NCBI GenBank assembly: GCA_029860565.1
Contig: JAOUAY010000061.1
Location: forward strand, 1-6,930
Source: Candidatus Nitrosopumilus sp.
GTDB lineage: Archaea > Thermoproteota > Nitrososphaeria > Nitrososphaerales > Nitrosopumilaceae
Reading direction: 5' to 3'
Length of the DNA: 6,930 nt
The translations under genes were made by a program, and so were the position numbers. The first letter of the stretch is position 1. Each line of letters begins with the position of its first letter. Shown here in pieces: positions 4,868-6,930 of the stretch. A model generated the notes under the pieces. The model did no database searches. It saw only the letters and a list, made by a program, of their open reading frames with translations, and had not been told where the DNA came from.

Positions 4868-5947
4868 TTAGGCGCCCTCTGGCTTCATTAAGATTTTGCC
4901 AAAGAGACCTTTTCCGGTCACCATCTTAGTATGTGCCTCTGCTGCTTGTTCAAATGTGTAAGTTGAATCAATCGCAGCTTTTATTTTGCCTTGACCCATC
5001 CAATACAGACCTTGGTCAAGTTCGGCTTTTGTCCCTTGAGTGGAACCCAAGATGTTAGATCCTTTAAAGAATACATGTCTTAGGTCAATTTTTGCATCAT
5101 AACCTGTTGTTGCACCACATGAAACCAAAGTTCCACCATATTTGAGTAGTGTAAGCTGTTTGTTAAAGTGAGTCTGACCAATATGATCAAAGGTCAAATC
5201 GATTCCTGGTGCCTCACCTTTTGTTTTGGCTATTTCTTTTGAAATTTTAAAGACATCTTTTTGCCAATCGTCTTTTCTGTGATCTACTGCATAATCTGCT
5301 CCAAGTTCTAGACATTTGTCTAGTTTGTCTGGGCTTGCAGTAGCAATGACGTCACAGTTGTATAACTTTGCTATTTGAATTCCAAAGCTTCCTACTCCAG
5401 AACCACCACCCATAATTAAGACAGTCTGTCCTGGAGTGATCTTTGCACGACCAACTAACATGTGCCATGATGTCAATAGTGTCATGGAGGCAGCTGCTGC
5501 TTGATCATATGATAGATTGTCTGGAATTTTTGAAACGTTGACTTCTGGTAAGTGTATTTGTTCAGAATAAGCTCCCCAAAGTGGTCCTGTTTGGAATCCC
5601 CATACCTGTCTCTTTACACAATCAAATTCTCTGCCGTCTGTGCATGCTTTACAAACTCTGCAGGCTAAATTAGAATGAGATACAACTCTATCCCCTACTT
5701 TGAAATTTTGTACGTCTTCACCTACCGCAATTACATCACCGGCAACATCAGAACCGGAGACATGTGGAAGTGGAACTGCTACTGGTACCCCCCTCATTCC
5801 CCAAATATCATTGTAATTTAGGGCGGATGCCTTATTGGTAAAAATTACCTCATCTGACTTTGGTTTTGGGTCATCTATATCCTGGACTTTGAGGATTTTA
5901 GAATAATTATCATCTGGTGCATATTCATTGTATACAACGGCTTTCAT
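4868..5947 (-). CDS. Medium-chain reductase resembling crotonyl-CoA carboxylase/reductase; candidate acrylyl-CoA reductase
   Basis: A 359-residue MDR-superfamily oxidoreductase with an N-terminal GroES-like domain (about 1-130) and a C-terminal Rossmann domain whose nucleotide loop is GGGSGVGSFG (180-189). The four structural-zinc cysteines are present (C96, C99, C102, C110), but the catalytic-zinc Cys/His/Glu set of alcohol dehydrogenases is not: the position reads ALNYND (42-47). Several stretches resemble crotonyl-CoA carboxylase/reductase (Ccr/Ecr): NYNDIW (44-49), PHVSGSDVAG (61-70), QVWGFQT (114-120) and AHTKM (338-342). Two Ecr CO2-pocket residues, as I recall them, are changed: the Glu of WGFE is Gln119, and the His of GSHFAN is Thr303. 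A plain enoyl-CoA reductase is therefore expected. In thaumarchaea the natural role would be acrylyl-CoA to propionyl-CoA in the HP/HB cycle. A quinone reductase or other MDR enzyme remains possible. It is less AT-rich than its neighbours, suggesting high expression. Confidence 0.8.
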   Translation of the reverse strand: MKAVVYNEYAPDDNYSKILKVQDIDDPKPKSDEVIFTNKASALNYNDIWGMRGVPVAVPLPHVSGSDVAGDVIAVGEDVQNFKVGDRVVSHSNLACRVCKACTDGREFDCVKRQVWGFQTGPLWGAYSEQIHLPEVNVSKIPDNLSYDQAAAASMTLLTSWHMLVGRAKITPGQTVLIMGGGSGVGSFGIQIAKLYNCDVIATASPDKLDKCLELGADYAVDHRKDDWQKDVFKISKEIAKTKGEAPGIDLTFDHIGQTHFNKQLTLLKYGGTLVSCGATTGYDAKIDLRHVFFKGSNILGSTQGTKAELDQGLYWMGQGKIKAAIDSTYTFEQAAEAHTKMVTGKGLFGKILMKPEGA

Positions 5948-5970
5948 GTATTAACCAGATTTTTACCCAT

Positions 5971-5980
5971 AATTATATTT
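5971..5980 (-). promoter_or_regulatory. TATA box of the MDR-CitE-TPR operon
   Basis: In the 41-bp gap after the PDCD5-family gene, the minus strand carries AAATATAATT centred about 25-30 bases before the MDR ATG (5947). The predicted transcript would start within a few bases of the ATG. No Shine-Dalgarno precedes this start, in line with a leaderless or short-leader mRNA. The box is inferred from composition and spacing only. Confidence 0.45.
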
Positions 5981-5988
5981 TTTCTATA

Positions 5989-6273
5989 TTATATTCGATT
6001 TATCTTAAAATCACGTTTGGGTTGCTGTGTAGAGAGCAATATTTGTTTTAATTGTTCATCATTGATCTGACCTGGAATTTTTCCTTGAGTTGCCATACCA
6101 ATCAGATATTGTTCAACCATATCAGATAATTCAGGTTTGACCATTTTGATATTGTTTAGTCTCATTCTAGCTTCAGGTGTAAGAACTTGTTTTAGGATTT
6201 GTTCTTTTTGTGCTGCTAATTCATGATTAGTATTATCATGAGGCGGTGGCTCGTTAGATTCTGGAAAACTCAT
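5989..6273 (-). CDS. PDCD5-family DNA-binding protein
   Basis: A 94-residue homologue of the archaeal/eukaryotic PDCD5 (TFAR19) family, small helical-bundle proteins that bind double-stranded DNA in vitro and whose archaeal role is unresolved. The hallmark core is visible: QKEQILKQVLTPEARMRLNN (22-41), VKPELSDMVEQYLIGMATQG (45-64) and the C-terminal basic tail QPKRDFKI (84-91). The first 15 or so residues are proline- and asparagine-rich and probably disordered, as usual in the family. It starts 7 bp after the eS19 gene and is surely co-transcribed with it; rps19e followed by pdcd5 is a widely kept archaeal arrangement. No Shine-Dalgarno is seen before the ATG. Confidence 0.92.
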   Translation of the reverse strand: MSFPESNEPPPHDNTNHELAAQKEQILKQVLTPEARMRLNNIKMVKPELSDMVEQYLIGMATQGKIPGQINDEQLKQILLSTQQPKRDFKINRI

Positions 6274-6280
6274 TTTAAAT

Positions 6281-6733
6281 CTAAGAATATATTTTCAAAA
6301 GAGGATTTTCGACAATCAATTCTTTAAGAATTTCTGTTGATAATCTATCAAGTTTTTGCATTCCTTGTTTAGATATGATACGTCCTTTCTTCTCAACTTT
6401 TTCTACATAACCAAGCTTTTCTAATCCTTGAATTGCATTACGAATAATTGCACCACCAGCATCTTTATGGTGAGCAGCCCCATATCCAGATGGTTTGCCA
6501 CCACCATAATCATTTCTTAAAGCATTAACTCCAATCGGACCATTAAGGTAAATTTTTCTCATAATTGAAGCACATCTAGTTTGCCACCATTCTCTATCTT
6601 GTGGTGGTTTATCTGCATGAGCTCCGGTTTTGACAAATGGAATCCACGAAGGTGCAGGAATGTCTTCATTCTTTAGAACATCTGCTAGTCTTCCTATCAA
6701 CACATCTGCGGGTACATCGTATACCTTTGCCAT
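6281..6733 (-). CDS. rps19e: 30S ribosomal protein eS19 (S19e)
   Basis: A 150-residue member of the archaeal/eukaryotic S19e family, a winged-helix small-subunit ribosomal protein absent from bacteria. Recognisable segments are the N-terminal VYDVPADVLIGRLADVL (4-20), PSWIPFVKTG (28-37), DREWWQTRCASIMRKIY (46-62), GPIGVNALRNDYGG (65-78) and IRNAIQGLEKLGYVEK (96-111), followed by the GRIISKQGMQKLD region. Length is normal for archaea. It lies 31 bp downstream of rnp4 with its own TATA box, and 7 bp upstream of the PDCD5-family gene. Confidence 0.96.
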   Translation of the reverse strand: MAKVYDVPADVLIGRLADVLKNEDIPAPSWIPFVKTGAHADKPPQDREWWQTRCASIMRKIYLNGPIGVNALRNDYGGGKPSGYGAAHHKDAGGAIIRNAIQGLEKLGYVEKVEKKGRIISKQGMQKLDRLSTEILKELIVENPLLKIYS

Positions 6734-6757
6734 AAAATCAAAAAATCAATAATCGTC

Positions 6758-6764
6758 TTATAAA
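6758..6764 (-). promoter_or_regulatory. TATA box of rps19e, abutting the rnp4 stop codon
   Basis: On the minus strand TTTATAA follows immediately after the rnp4 TGA stop. Its centre is about 25-28 bases before the rps19e ATG (6733), giving a predicted leader of zero to a few bases. No Shine-Dalgarno precedes the ATG. The rps19e-pdcd5 pair may thus be transcribed independently of rnp4. Confidence 0.5.
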
Positions 6765-6930
6765 TCATTGAGGTATAATTTTACGATAAGTATGCCCACA
6801 CAAGTTACAAGAAATTCTGATCGACTTAACAGATGCTCGCCCTAAGCGAATTCTAGAATTAATTCCGGGTGCAATAAAGGATTTACATTTTTTGCAAAAA
6901 ACCATTCTGAGATTATAAGGCATTCGGATT
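6765..6930 (-). CDS. rnp4: Ribonuclease P protein component 4 (Rpp21/Rpr2 family), N-terminus cut by window edge
   Basis: The last 54 codons and the stop (TGA, 6767-6765) of a zinc-ribbon protein. The visible part begins with RMPYNLRMVFCKKCKSFI, continues PGINSRIRLG and ends with ISCNLCGHTYRKIIPQ. The two CxxC pairs (FCKKC and SCNLC) form the zinc ribbon of archaeal Rnp4, the Rpp21 homologue that works with Rpp29 in the RNase P holoenzyme to process tRNA 5' leaders. The PYNLR and APGINSRIR positions match the family's conserved RNA-contacting basic region. The N-terminal helices lie outside the window, so the start is unknown. Adjacency to rps19e is a recurring archaeal context that supports the call. 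Confidence 0.9.
   Translation of the reverse strand, partial: IRMPYNLRMVFCKKCKSFIAPGINSRIRLGRASVKSIRISCNLCGHTYRKIIPQ

Noticed and set aside
4868..5947. Zinc-dependent alcohol dehydrogenase
   Set aside because: The structural-zinc cysteines are present, but the catalytic-zinc Cys and GHE motif are replaced (ALNYND, PHVSGSD), and other motifs match Ecr/Ccr-type reductases.
1..6930. tRNA, rRNA, insertion sequences, CRISPR arrays
   Set aside because: No cloverleaf-like G/C-rich segment, transposase frame, terminal repeats or regularly spaced repeat array was seen on reading both strands.

Overview
This AT-rich window comes from an archaeon, most likely an ammonia-oxidising thaumarchaeon (Nitrososphaerota) of the Nitrosopumilus type. 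The evidence is an archaeal gene set (RNase P component 4, ribosomal protein eS19, a PDCD5-family protein, GTP cyclohydrolase III), archaeal TATA boxes placed so that several transcripts would start at or within a few bases of the start codon, and an enoyl-CoA-reductase-like protein of the kind expected for the hydroxypropionate/hydroxybutyrate carbon cycle. All ten genes are on the minus strand, so transcription runs from high to low coordinates. The genes at both window edges are cut.

Right part (about 5989-6930): the translation and RNA-processing block rnp4 (partial), rps19e and a PDCD5-family gene. This is a common archaeal gene order. A TATA box sits directly after the rnp4 stop codon and can serve rps19e.

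Middle part (3305-5947): a probable three-gene operon. It holds a medium-chain reductase resembling crotonyl-CoA carboxylase/reductase (a candidate acrylyl-CoA reductase), a CitE-like HpcH/HpaI lyase 7 bp downstream, and a TPR protein overlapping the lyase by 4 bp. Its general theme is acyl-CoA chemistry.

Left part (1-3137): a riboflavin gene cluster in the order riboflavin synthase (bacterial alpha type), DHBP synthase, lumazine synthase, GTP cyclohydrolase III (arfA), and an amidohydrolase that overlaps arfA and runs off the left edge. Together they cover both feeder branches (GTP and ribulose 5-phosphate) and the last two steps. The deformylation, reduction, deamination and dephosphorylation steps have no recognised gene here, and the amidohydrolase is the obvious candidate for one of them. 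The ribE promoter has a perfect 10-4-10 inverted repeat covering its TATA box. The ribB promoter has a direct repeat upstream of its TATA box. Both are candidate operators.

No RNA genes, mobile elements or CRISPR arrays were seen. The largest gene-free stretch is the 167 bp between ribE and the TPR gene.
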